Source: Rhizobium sp. (lineage in GTDB: Bacteria; Pseudomonadota; Alphaproteobacteria; Rhizobiales; Rhizobiaceae). From it: DNA of 64,000 bases. The notes beneath the pieces are model-generated. The model was given only the letters and a program-made list of their open reading frames with translations, was not told where the DNA came from and did not search any database. The DNA lies in the NCBI GenBank assembly GCA_027533385.1, contig JAPZUE010000039.1, forward strand, positions 62,001 to 126,000. Direction: 5' to 3'. Shown piece by piece: positions 8,001 through 17,218 of this stretch. How positions within the stretch are numbered: position 1 is the stretch's first letter; every line of letters begins with the position of its first letter. The translations under genes and the position numbers were made by a program.

Positions 8001-8819
8001 GGCAGGCTGAACTCCTCGAACGGCTACTGCGCCGTGATCCGCGACATCACCCAGTGGAAGCGGACAGAGGAAGAGCTGCGCAACGCCAAGCGTGCCGCTG
8101 AAACCGCCAATGCCCACAAGACGGACTTCCTCGCCCGCGTCAGCCACGAGATCCGCACTCCGCTTAACGCGATCATCGGTTTCGCCGACATGATGGCAAA
8201 CGAGCATTTCGGTCCCGTCGGTCATCCGCGCTACGGCGAATATGCCCATGACATCGTGCGGTCCGGCCGGCACGTGCTCGACATCGTCAACGACCTCCTC
8301 GACATCTCCAAGATCGAGGCCGGCGAAATGGAGCTCGACTTTTCCTCCGTGGGCTTGAACGAGATGGTCCAGGCTGCGGTCTCGATCGTGCAGCCGCAGG
8401 CAAACAGCCAGCGGGTGATCATCCGCACGGCCCTGTCGCAGGCGGTGCCGAATGTCGTTGCCGATGGTCGCTCGATCAAGCAGATCGTGCTCAACATCCT
8501 CGCCAACGCCATCCGCTTCACGCCTTCCGGCGGGCAGATCATCGTGTCGACCGCCTATGAGGCCAATGGCAGCGTGGTGCTTAGGATCCGCGATACCGGG
8601 ATCGGCATGTCGCGCAGCGAACTTGAACAGGCGATGAAGCCGTTCCGCCAGGTCTCGACCGGCACGCCGCGCAACCGTGGTGACGGCACCGGCCTCGGCC
8701 TGCCGTTGACCAAGGCAATGGTCGATGCCAACCGGGCGCAGTTTGCAATCTCATCGACACCCAACGAGGGCACACTGGTCGAGGTCACCTTCCCGTCGCC
8801 AAGGGTACTGGCCGACTGA
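5091..8819 (+). CDS. cbrA: Large PAS-domain sensor histidine kinase, CbrA-like (DivJ/PleC/PdhS group)
   Basis: A 1242-residue kinase with no clear membrane helix. After an N-terminal globular part (about 1-215) come long acidic, Pro/Ala/Glu-rich and probably disordered segments (about 240-395 and 545-730), a degenerate PAS (about 737-830) and a PAS domain (about 876-990). The HisKA motif ARVSHEIRTPLNAIIGFADM has the phosphorylated His near 1019, and HATPase_c shows NAIRFTP, DTGIGM and GTGLGLPL. The kinase core matches the DivJ/PleC/PdhS group that acts on DivK in the cell-cycle CtrA pathway. Position beside the phasin gene matches S. meliloti cbrA, which affects cell cycle, succinoglycan and motility. 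The ATG at 5091 is preferred over TTG 5058. Confidence 0.8.
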   Translation: MPAQYPFIDVAVHDLIRPRLARGEALVLFAPGLERVLWCNGAGARFFGAGSIYDFLEEGPNRTDITFRQIETTARQLSALGDRRSLMLRIPSGFQKVPVTATAELVEIRKGEPVILLAVPALKRVEDNGRQLALELMSGFDDPDTHMAVLDGEGGLVAHSDGFAGLNITPQTARMLINLVEADADRLVKRPIPTGRGYLPAAIGKIADAPALYLLFTVETILGQMDPSDDFSRQESESLPVAVAEAIRGDNTIEDAAEVDTGTGEAPEAETIELETLEDGAAASERPDLGSPELRLPAAPFESVIAAIGDIEEIEPETDALDERDENTAVLDIEEPIAETQAEIPDEPAPTADLHEDPLPEEQATEDLTEASVAPVAASVPLAAPLSVSMGQAVEGQSFVFRQDRRATRFVWKIDAEGRFTEVSSEFAQAVGPRAADIQGGAFSDLAALFNLDPEGKIVELLKKRDTWSGKTIYWPVEGTSLVVPVDLAALPTYTRNREFDGFRGFGIVRVADAQQDPDATGMTFVRPEPTDEIVPEAAIPVDPDRAEELDEFLTELSEGESHPPEDFIEDQIAEAGQDTLDALIDEEDEQTDIMVDEPEASRDEPAARPVSYEPPVLRIMEPRKPNLPDKVVQLQDHRARQRDSLTPGEQAAFQEIARKLDPLGLRAKVEQSLAPSEPPVLRSEAATAAPKAPPEPSTPATPTAASEAPASLPQAEATLPDLHGERPSGKRERSLTAEIIDLMPVALLVHVGDRLIHANPEFFSLTSYKTLAELDEAGGLDTLIQRRDLEEPGDEAGQVLALCADDRLLPITARLQSVRFEDTSALMLALIAKPDAPARPETPAEPQAVAPVLVAPVAPQPQAGELARLKVEVDELRSILETATDGVVILDSDGDIRSMNRAASALFNFDDMETRGKPFVMLFAHESQKSILDYLNGLSGHGVASVLNDGREVIGREASGGFLPLFMTIGRLNSSNGYCAVIRDITQWKRTEEELRNAKRAAETANAHKTDFLARVSHEIRTPLNAIIGFADMMANEHFGPVGHPRYGEYAHDIVRSGRHVLDIVNDLLDISKIEAGEMELDFSSVGLNEMVQAAVSIVQPQANSQRVIIRTALSQAVPNVVADGRSIKQIVLNILANAIRFTPSGGQIIVSTAYEANGSVVLRIRDTGIGMSRSELEQAMKPFRQVSTGTPRNRGDGTGLGLPLTKAMVDANRAQFAISSTPNEGTLVEVTFPSPRVLAD

Positions 8820-8837
8820 GGTCTCCCAAGAGCAGGG

Positions 8838-9854
8838 TCACACGTCGCGAGGCAGCGTGATCTCAAACGCGGCGCCACCTTGATGATCCCGGTCGAGCGC
8901 TATCGATGCGCCGTGGACAGACAGGAGTGCCTCGGCGATCCGCAAGCCCATGCCTGTACCGCCTTCTGCTGCGCGCGTCGTAAAGAATGGACGGAAGATT
9001 GCTTCTGCGTGCCGCGCCGGTATGCCCGGACCGTTGTCTTCGATGCGCAGGACCTGGTAGCCTGGCTTTTCGGCAAGGGCGATCCGCAACCGCGATGCGC
9101 CATGCTGGAGCGCGTTCTCAGCCAGATTGGACAAGGTGATCGCCGCCGCTTCGAAGGGCAGCGGAATGGTCGCCGTTTCGGCAGCGTCCGAGAGAAGGAG
9201 AAGCTCGGGAAAGCGATCGGCGACAGTTGAGGTGACGGTCGAAAGAGGCGTCGATCCGCTTGCAACAGGTGTCTCGGCATGGGCCAATTCTCGCAAACGC
9301 ACCAGCAGTCGATCGAGACGGCGGGCGTCGGAAACGATGTTGTCGAGAAACAGGCGTCGTTGGGCAGCGGTCATCGGCTCGCCTTCGGCTTCGGCTTCTC
9401 TGAGCAGTTCCGCAGCCCCTGAGATCGCCGTCAGCGGCGATTTCAGCTCATGCGACACATGGGCGGCAAAGGTGCGCACATAGTCCGTACGCTCAACAAG
9501 GCCGCCGGCGAGATCGAATATCCCCTGGGCGAGCATGGCAACTTCACGCGTTCCATAGTTTTCGAGCGGTTGAATGGCCTCGCGACCATGGGAGGCGATC
9601 TCGCGACTGCGGGCCACAAGCGCGTCAAGCGGCGCCTTGATAGCCCGCACCAGCACAAAGCCGATAACCAGGGTGAAGGCGAGGACCACCAGGAGGGCCC
9701 CGACCTCCGACAGGGCAAGGGGCTTTCCCTCGAAGGCCGTCGGACGAAACCACGCCAGCAGAAGCACGGGCAGTGTCAGCACCGTCAAAAGGACGGAATA
9801 GATAACGAGCGCGAGCGGCGGTCGCCATTTGGACCGGATCGTCAGCCGTTGCAT
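8838..9854 (-). CDS. Sensor histidine kinase with minimal periplasmic region
   Basis: A 338-residue kinase: TM1 about 14-34, a periplasmic loop of only some 15-20 residues, TM2 about 50-70, a HAMP-like linker, HisKA (AAHVSHELKSPLTAISGAAE) and HATPase_c (NLAENALQHG, DNGPGIP, GGTGMGL). Its ATG overlaps the TGA of the response regulator gene (TGATG), so the two are translationally coupled. With almost no extracytoplasmic domain it probably senses the membrane or a partner protein; the polytopic DUF4173 protein encoded first in the operon is an obvious candidate. That link is inference. Confidence 0.9.
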   Translation of the reverse strand: MQRLTIRSKWRPPLALVIYSVLLTVLTLPVLLLAWFRPTAFEGKPLALSEVGALLVVLAFTLVIGFVLVRAIKAPLDALVARSREIASHGREAIQPLENYGTREVAMLAQGIFDLAGGLVERTDYVRTFAAHVSHELKSPLTAISGAAELLREAEAEGEPMTAAQRRLFLDNIVSDARRLDRLLVRLRELAHAETPVASGSTPLSTVTSTVADRFPELLLLSDAAETATIPLPFEAAAITLSNLAENALQHGASRLRIALAEKPGYQVLRIEDNGPGIPARHAEAIFRPFFTTRAAEGGTGMGLRIAEALLSVHGASIALDRDHQGGAAFEITLPRDV

Positions 9855-10552
9855 CAGCTGCGCCCCTCGCCTGCGTTGAAGCGAAAGCCCACACCATGGA
9901 CCGTGGTGACGATGGCAACCTCCGAAACGCGCGCCACCTTGGCGCGGATATTGCGGATATGGCTGTCGATGGTCCGATCCGCAACATGCATGCCGGGACC
10001 GTAGGCGACCTGCATGAGTTGCTCCCGGGTGAAGACCATGTTCGGCCGCGCCATCAGCGCCTCGAGGATGGAGAACTCCATCGCCGTCATCGACAAGGGC
10101 CGTCCATCGACGTGCACGCTACGTCCGGCCCGATCCAATGTCACCGTCCCGACCACCAGGATTGCCTGGGCGTCTGTGCCGACTGCTCCGGGGGCGCTGC
10201 GCTTCAGGATCGCCCGGATCCGAGCGATCAGTTCGCGCGGACTGAACGGCTTGGTGACATAGTCGTCGCCCCCCATTTCGAGCCCCAAAATGCGGTCAAT
10301 CTCTTCGTCGCGGGCCGAGAGGAAAAGGATCGGCAGCGCCGAGGTCTTGCGGATCTCCCGGCAGACCTCCAGGCCGTCGATATCAGGCAGGCCGACATCC
10401 AGGACGACGAAATCGGGACGCGCGCGACGAAAGGCGGTCAAGGCCTCCGAGCCAGAACGGGCCACCACTGGTCGCATGCCGGCGCGTTCGATGGCAAAGC
10501 AGATCACGTCACGGATATGAGGCTCGTCATCGACCACCAGAATTTGCTGCAT
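9854..10552 (-). CDS. OmpR/PhoB-family response regulator
   Basis: A 232-residue two-domain regulator. The receiver domain has VVDDEPHIRD, the phosphorylated Asp in VVLDVGLPDIDG and the conserved Lys in YVTKPFSPRE. The C-terminal winged-helix domain has LSMTAMEFSILEALM, FTREQLMQ and RTIDSHIRNIRAKV. The ATG at 10552 is chosen because AAGGGG lies about 9 bases upstream; the longer open frame is poorly supported. It sits between DUF4173 (47-base gap) and its cognate kinase (1-base overlap). Target genes are unknown; autoregulation of the operon is likely for this class. Confidence 0.93.
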   Translation of the reverse strand: MQQILVVDDEPHIRDVICFAIERAGMRPVVARSGSEALTAFRRARPDFVVLDVGLPDIDGLEVCREIRKTSALPILFLSARDEEIDRILGLEMGGDDYVTKPFSPRELIARIRAILKRSAPGAVGTDAQAILVVGTVTLDRAGRSVHVDGRPLSMTAMEFSILEALMARPNMVFTREQLMQVAYGPGMHVADRTIDSHIRNIRAKVARVSEVAIVTTVHGVGFRFNAGEGRS

Positions 10553-10599
10553 GTGACCATCCCCTTCCCACGCCTGTCGCTCACCGGGCATCTACGCTC

Positions 10600-12081
10600 T
10601 TAATCCGCCGCAACAGGGGCTGCGAGATAATTCTCGAGCCTCTGAGACCGCCAGGTCCAGCTGCGCCAATCTTTGGAGCGGATCTGGAAATCGAAGACAA
10701 GGTCGCTGCGGAGTTCCTTCACGAGCGCCAGCTTGAATTCAGGAACTTGGCGAAACGATGCCTGAGCAAGATAGGCGTCGATTGCCGGAAGGGCAGCGGG
10801 ACCGAGAGAGCGGAGGTAGTGAGAATCCAGCCACTCGCCGCTGCCATCCATGTCTCTGGAATGCGCGACATTGTAATTTGCGACGAACGCCGGGATGTCG
10901 ATGACGGCAACCCCATACAGCACGACCAGCAGGCTTGCCCCGTTCGTCGCAAAGAGCCAGGCATTCCTCCTGTTCCACAGGATACGCATCAGGATCAGTG
11001 CAAGCCCGACGGCAACCAGAAGCATCCAGAGACCGGCGGCGATGCGCATGCCCGTCAGCGAATAGGCTTCGACATAGAGATCGAGCCGCAAGATGGCGGA
11101 GAAGCAGAGCAGGATGTTCTGAAGGATCCACAAATAGATCAGGCGCCGGATCAGGCGCGAGGTTACACCGGCTGCGCCGGGCCGGATTGCCACCAGAACA
11201 AAAAAGGCGGCAAGCAGCGCGGTGACGACCAGGGGATAAGCACCGCGATGCGCGTATTGGGCATGGGACACTCCCTGCGGCAGCTCGAGGCCTCCCCAGA
11301 GATAGGCCAGGTCGAGAAACGTCTGGACCATGAAGAGCACATTGAACAGCGCCAGCGCCCTGAGCAGGACGGGCTCACTCAAGAGCAACGGACTGGAGAA
11401 ACGATCGCCGGTCTCGCCGCGCCTGCGGCAGCAGCGGCGAGCAAGCCTCGGGCGAAGAAGAACCCAGACGAAACCAGCTGTGAAGAGCCAAAACAGGGTG
11501 CGCTCGAAATCGAAGTAGGAGAGGAGCGCCGCGAGGTCGATCGCCGCAAGAGCGCGCTCAATCAGCGGATTGGCGCCGGCAAACAGACCGACGAAGACCA
11601 AGCCGAGGGCAAGCGGCAGTATCCAGAAGCGCAACTCCGTCCCAATGCCGCGTGCGGTCGCCGGGATCGTCTGCGCCGTCAGCAAACGGCCGGTGCCTTG
11701 AATGGCCCGCCCGGGTAGTGCGAGCATGAGCCTTGCCAGGACCGCAGGAATGGCCGCCGGCACCCTTGGCAAGAGGCCTGCTGCAGCCAGTGCAAGGAGG
11801 GTAACCGCGACGCCCGCAACGATCTGAGAGGAGAGGGTCGGCGCCTCGATCATCGGAAGCATGGCCGCGATCGCCAGCGCAGCGAAGGGCAGCACCCTGG
11901 CGCGGCTCGATGGTCGCCCCAGGAACACCAGGGCTGGAACGAGCAGAAAGCAAAAGAGAAAGCGATTGATCCCCGGCTCCTGGCCGAAAAACAGCTGATC
12001 CGCCAGAATGACGAGAAGGGCGAGCAAAAGAGGCGCGAAATGTCTCTTCAATCGTGGACGATCGGGAATGCTGTTCGGCAC
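10600..12081 (-). CDS. DUF4173 (DUF4153-like) polytopic membrane protein
   Basis: A 493-residue inner-membrane protein with roughly ten hydrophobic segments and a soluble C-terminal tail of about 110 residues. The segment SHAQYAHRGAYPLVVTALLA in the second half is typical of DUF4173. A GTG start at 12081 is chosen because AGGAG lies 7 bases upstream; a frame continues to a GTG at 12120 without such a site. It is the first gene of an operon with a response regulator and a kinase. Function unknown; the context suggests either the main target or the sensory partner of that two-component pair. Confidence 0.8.
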   Translation of the reverse strand: MPNSIPDRPRLKRHFAPLLLALLVILADQLFFGQEPGINRFLFCFLLVPALVFLGRPSSRARVLPFAALAIAAMLPMIEAPTLSSQIVAGVAVTLLALAAAGLLPRVPAAIPAVLARLMLALPGRAIQGTGRLLTAQTIPATARGIGTELRFWILPLALGLVFVGLFAGANPLIERALAAIDLAALLSYFDFERTLFWLFTAGFVWVLLRPRLARRCCRRRGETGDRFSSPLLLSEPVLLRALALFNVLFMVQTFLDLAYLWGGLELPQGVSHAQYAHRGAYPLVVTALLAAFFVLVAIRPGAAGVTSRLIRRLIYLWILQNILLCFSAILRLDLYVEAYSLTGMRIAAGLWMLLVAVGLALILMRILWNRRNAWLFATNGASLLVVLYGVAVIDIPAFVANYNVAHSRDMDGSGEWLDSHYLRSLGPAALPAIDAYLAQASFRQVPEFKLALVKELRSDLVFDFQIRSKDWRSWTWRSQRLENYLAAPVAAD

Positions 12082-12443
12082 GTCGTGCTCCTGCGTTCGT
12101 TGAGTGGGTGGATAGGGCACTCGGACACTGGAACGGTGCCGGGGTCATCGAGTGAAGAATGCGGAGGATCATCGACCAGCCACCAACCCTCCTTGAGAAG
12201 GCGGGGCGGCAAGCCGGTAGGTGGAAAGGAGGAGTGCTGTCGGGTTGAGGTCATGGGAACAAGATGCGGGGCGCATTTGCAGATTCCGTGCAGACAGCGC
12301 GCAGCTTGTGAGGAATCATTCCCGTCCTGCAGCCATGCGGCCCCAGAGGGTCTGCCAGAACCCGTCGAATGCTGCACTTGCCAGGGGACCGGGCGCGCAA
12401 TAGCCTGCCCGGTAGCACGACGGATCAAAGAGGCGATTTCGGC
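12082..12443. other. Intergenic region between divergent DUF4173 and LysE genes
   Basis: A 362-base stretch that must hold the promoters of the DUF4173 operon (leftward) and the LysE gene (rightward). Short frames across it on both strands have no family resemblance, and one runs antisense into the DUF4173 start. I see no RNA gene, convincing promoter pair or long inverted repeat. The LysE ribosome site AGAGG lies at its right end. Confidence 0.5.
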
Positions 12444-13085
12444 ATGGCGACCTTCAGCATTCTACTCGGCATTGCAGTCGCCATCGCGATCGGTGCGATG
12501 AGCCCGGGGCCGAGCTTCGTGCTGGTGTCGCGGATTTCGGTTGCGAACACGCGGCTGCACGGGCTTTCGGCAGCGGTCGGGATGGGGCTTGGCGGGGCGC
12601 TGTTTGCGGTTCTGGCTTTGGCCGGTCTCATTGCCCTGCTCGAACGGGTGGAGTGGCTCTATCTGGTTCTGAAAGTCGCCGGCGGGATCTATCTCCTCTA
12701 CCTCGGCGTGATGATCTGGCGCGGGGCGCGTGAGCCGATCTCGGTGGGCTCGCCGGATGGACGGGGCATGCTGTCTGCGCCGCGTGCTCTGATGCTTGGC
12801 TTGGTCACACAGGTCAGCAACCCCAAGACCGCCGTGGTCTATGCCAGCATATTCGCAGCCCTGATGCCGCAGGACCCGCCGCTCATGGTGGTTCTAGCGC
12901 TGCCGCCCCTGATCTTTCTCATTGAAACCGGCTGGTACGCCATTGTTGCCATCGCCTTTTCGGCCTCGCGCTCCCAACAGGCCTATCTCGGCGCTAAACT
13001 ATGGGTCGACCGGCTGGCGGGTGCCGTCATCGGGGCGCTCGGACTGCGGCTGATCGGTGAAAGTCTCACGCAATTGCGTCGCTGA
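12444..13085 (+). CDS. LysE/RhtB-family amino acid exporter
   Basis: A 213-residue protein with about six hydrophobic segments. The N-terminal GAMSPGPSFVLVSR is the family hallmark, followed by GLSAAVGMGLGGALFAVLAL and QVSNPKTAVVYASIFAAL. Family members export amino acids such as lysine, threonine or homoserine lactone; the substrate cannot be read from the sequence. The ATG at 12444 follows AGAGG. The gene ends close to the iron-type permease gene on the same strand and may be co-transcribed with it. Confidence 0.9.
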   Translation: MATFSILLGIAVAIAIGAMSPGPSFVLVSRISVANTRLHGLSAAVGMGLGGALFAVLALAGLIALLERVEWLYLVLKVAGGIYLLYLGVMIWRGAREPISVGSPDGRGMLSAPRALMLGLVTQVSNPKTAVVYASIFAALMPQDPPLMVVLALPPLIFLIETGWYAIVAIAFSASRSQQAYLGAKLWVDRLAGAVIGALGLRLIGESLTQLRR

Positions 13086-13241
13086 GCAGATCCGCGACAG
13101 TCGGGCCGGTTTTCATTGCTGCGGCTTTCGGCTAGAGGAAAGCCATTCCCGCATTCGCAAGGGCTTTACCGCTTGTCCACATTGCCGCGCACGGGCACAG
13201 CCCATTCCGTTTCGCCCGAAGGCAAGAACGCCAGAAGAGGC

Positions 13242-14864
13242 ATGGGTGCCGCCACGGCTGCGGCCCTTGTGGCAGCCGCCATCGTCTTCATGCCGATAGC
13301 AGCCATATTCGTGATCGGCTTTTCGGCCGAGCCGGAAAACTGGCAGCACATGGTGACCAACGTCATCCCCCGTGCGGGTGTCCGCACCTTCTGGCTTCTC
13401 TTCTTCACCGGTCTCGCCACGGCAATCATCGGGATCGGGACGGCCTGGCTGGTCGCGGCCTGCGAGTTTCCGCTACGGCGCTTCCTGTCACCGGCCCTTG
13501 TTCTGCCACTCGCCATCCCCTCTTATCTTGCGGCCTATGCCTTCGGGGAGTTTCTGGATTTCACGGGGCCGGTGCAGACGGCGTACCGGGCGCTTTTCGG
13601 CTTTGCCACTGCGCGTGACTACGAGTTCTTCGATATCCGATCGTTGCCCGGCGCCGTTCTGGTGATGTCGGCGGTGCTTTATCCTTATGTCTATCTCGCC
13701 TGTCGTTCGATGTTCCTGATGCAGGGTCGTGCGGCGGCCGATGTCGCCCGCACCCTGGGCTCTAGCCCGTTCAGGGTTTTTGCCCGCATCCAGGTGCCGA
13801 TGGCCCGGCCCGCCATCATGATCGGCCTGACGCTCGTGATGATGGAGACGCTGAACGACATCGGTGCGGTCGAATATCTCGGGGTCCAGACGCTGACCTT
13901 CTCGGTCTACGACACCTGGCTCAATCGGGGCAGTCTTGCCGGTGCGGCCCAGATCGCCTGCGTCATGCTGGTGATCGTTGCCGGTCTGCTGATCGTCGAA
14001 CGTATGGCCCGCCGGCAGCAGCGCTTTTCGAGCCACAAGACAACCGCGATCGTTCCGGACGCCATCCGGCTCAGGCTTACCGGTGTGAAAGCCTGGCTTG
14101 CCACGACCTTTTGTCTGATCCCGATCCTTGTCGGCTTCATGGTACCGGTCTTCGTGCTCGGAGGTTTTGCCCTGCGTCGTCTCGAAGACTTCATGGAACC
14201 GCGGCTCATCGATGCGCTGTGGAACTCGACGCTCGTGTCTTCGGCTGCCGCCCTGATCACGGTCTTTCTTGCCTTCGTCCTTTCCTATGCCGCGCGGACC
14301 GATCGCTCCAGGCTCGCCAGGGGCGCCGGTCGGCTGGCTTCGCTGGGCTACGGCATTCCCGGCACGGTTCTCGGGATCGGCGTGCTGATCCCGCTTGCCA
14401 GCTTCGACAACGCCCTCGACGGCTGGCTCCGGGAAAACCTCGGCTTCTCGACGGGACTGCTTCTGTCCGGCACCGGCTTTGCGATCGTCTACGCCTATAC
14501 CGTCCGCTTCCTGACGATGGCGGAAGGCACGATCGATGCCGGTTTCCAGAAGCTCTCGCCGCATCTCGACATGGCGGCGCGGACACTCGGCCGCTCTGGG
14601 CTGCAGACGCTGCGGCAGGTGCTCTTGCCCAATCTGAGACCTGCGGTCCTGACAGCGGCGCTGCTGGTTTTCATCGAGACGCTCAAGGAACTTTCCGCGA
14701 CGATCTTGCTGAGGCCCTTCAATTTCAACACGCTGGCAACGCTGGTTTACGAAGATGCCTCACGCGGTATGGCGCAAGACGCCTCGGTGGCAGCGATCAT
14801 CATCATTGCGGCGGGTCTGATCCCGGTCATCCTTGTGTCCAGGTCCCTCGACGAGAAGCGCTGA
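13242..14864 (+). CDS. ABC transporter permease, iron(III) type (FbpB/SfuB-like)
   Basis: A permease of about 540 residues made of two fused halves, each with the binding-protein-dependent transport fold and an EAA-type loop (AADVARTLGSSPFRVFARIQ in the first half; DMAARTLGRSGLQTLRQVLL in the second). About twelve membrane helices are expected. This double-permease layout is typical of ferric iron importers (FbpB, SfuB, HitB) and also occurs in thiamine transporters. The start is uncertain: ATG 13242 follows AGAGG closely, but the frame is open back to a TTG at 13116. Neither a binding protein nor an ATPase gene is adjacent. Confidence 0.8.
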   Translation: MGAATAAALVAAAIVFMPIAAIFVIGFSAEPENWQHMVTNVIPRAGVRTFWLLFFTGLATAIIGIGTAWLVAACEFPLRRFLSPALVLPLAIPSYLAAYAFGEFLDFTGPVQTAYRALFGFATARDYEFFDIRSLPGAVLVMSAVLYPYVYLACRSMFLMQGRAAADVARTLGSSPFRVFARIQVPMARPAIMIGLTLVMMETLNDIGAVEYLGVQTLTFSVYDTWLNRGSLAGAAQIACVMLVIVAGLLIVERMARRQQRFSSHKTTAIVPDAIRLRLTGVKAWLATTFCLIPILVGFMVPVFVLGGFALRRLEDFMEPRLIDALWNSTLVSSAAALITVFLAFVLSYAARTDRSRLARGAGRLASLGYGIPGTVLGIGVLIPLASFDNALDGWLRENLGFSTGLLLSGTGFAIVYAYTVRFLTMAEGTIDAGFQKLSPHLDMAARTLGRSGLQTLRQVLLPNLRPAVLTAALLVFIETLKELSATILLRPFNFNTLATLVYEDASRGMAQDASVAAIIIIAAGLIPVILVSRSLDEKR

Positions 14865-14879
14865 CGGCCCCTTCATAGC

Positions 14880-14906
14880 AAAAAAAGGGCGGCCGAGGCC
14901 GCCCTT
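14880..14906 (-). terminator. Strong hairpin with T tract on the minus strand, probably bidirectional
   Basis: AAGGGCGGCC and GGCCGCCCTT form a perfect 10-bp stem (14885-14906). On the minus strand it is followed by seven T residues, so it terminates leftward transcription arriving from the acetoacetyl-CoA synthetase gene. It also lies 20 bases after the permease stop and could end that transcript, though the plus-strand T tail is poor. Confidence 0.75.
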
Positions 14907-15019
14907 AAGTCAATGCTGTCGAACCGGAGTCATGAGGCGATCGGCGCTTTTCGGAGGCGTCATTCTGTTGCCTCCCGTGTCTGACCGCGCATCTCCAAGT
15001 TGGTGCCAGTCTTGCCGAA

Positions 15020-15049
15020 TGCCAGTTAAGGGAACCTTACCGGCTGGCA
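15020..15049. other. Imperfect hairpin between convergent genes
   Basis: TGCCAG and CTGGCA flank an inner TAAGG-GAA-CCTTA stem, giving an asymmetric two-part hairpin 60 bases downstream of the acetoacetyl-CoA synthetase stop. Possible 3'-end processing structure. Nothing else stands out between 14908 and 15112. Confidence 0.3.
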
Positions 15050-15112
15050 TCTGCCAGTACCCAACATTTGAGGTATTGCCGCGAAATCGCTGTCTTTTGG
15101 GACACTTTTTCG

Positions 15113-17065
<1,953 letters not shown>

Positions 17066-17218
17066 GCTGATCCTCCTCGTAAGCACAATCTTCCTATACC
17101 ATGCCGCAATGCAATAAACAGACGAAAGCGGCTTGGATTATGGTCGGAGATTTGCGCTGGCGATCGATTTCCTATATCCGCCCAGACGTTCACGAAACTC
17201 CAGGACCATTCAAAAGGC

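Noticed and set aside
5454..8273. 939-codon open frame on the minus strand
   Set aside because: Entirely antisense to the CbrA-like kinase and rich in Arg, Gly and Asp in a mirror of that gene's codons; no domain resemblance.
10747..11718. 323-codon plus-strand frame
   Set aside because: Antisense to the DUF4173 gene; extremely Gln/Glu/Arg-rich, typical of shadow frames opposite hydrophobic proteins.
12040..12501. Overlapping short frames in the DUF4173-LysE spacer
   Set aside because: Composition is random, they overlap each other and two real gene starts, and none has a convincing ribosome site.
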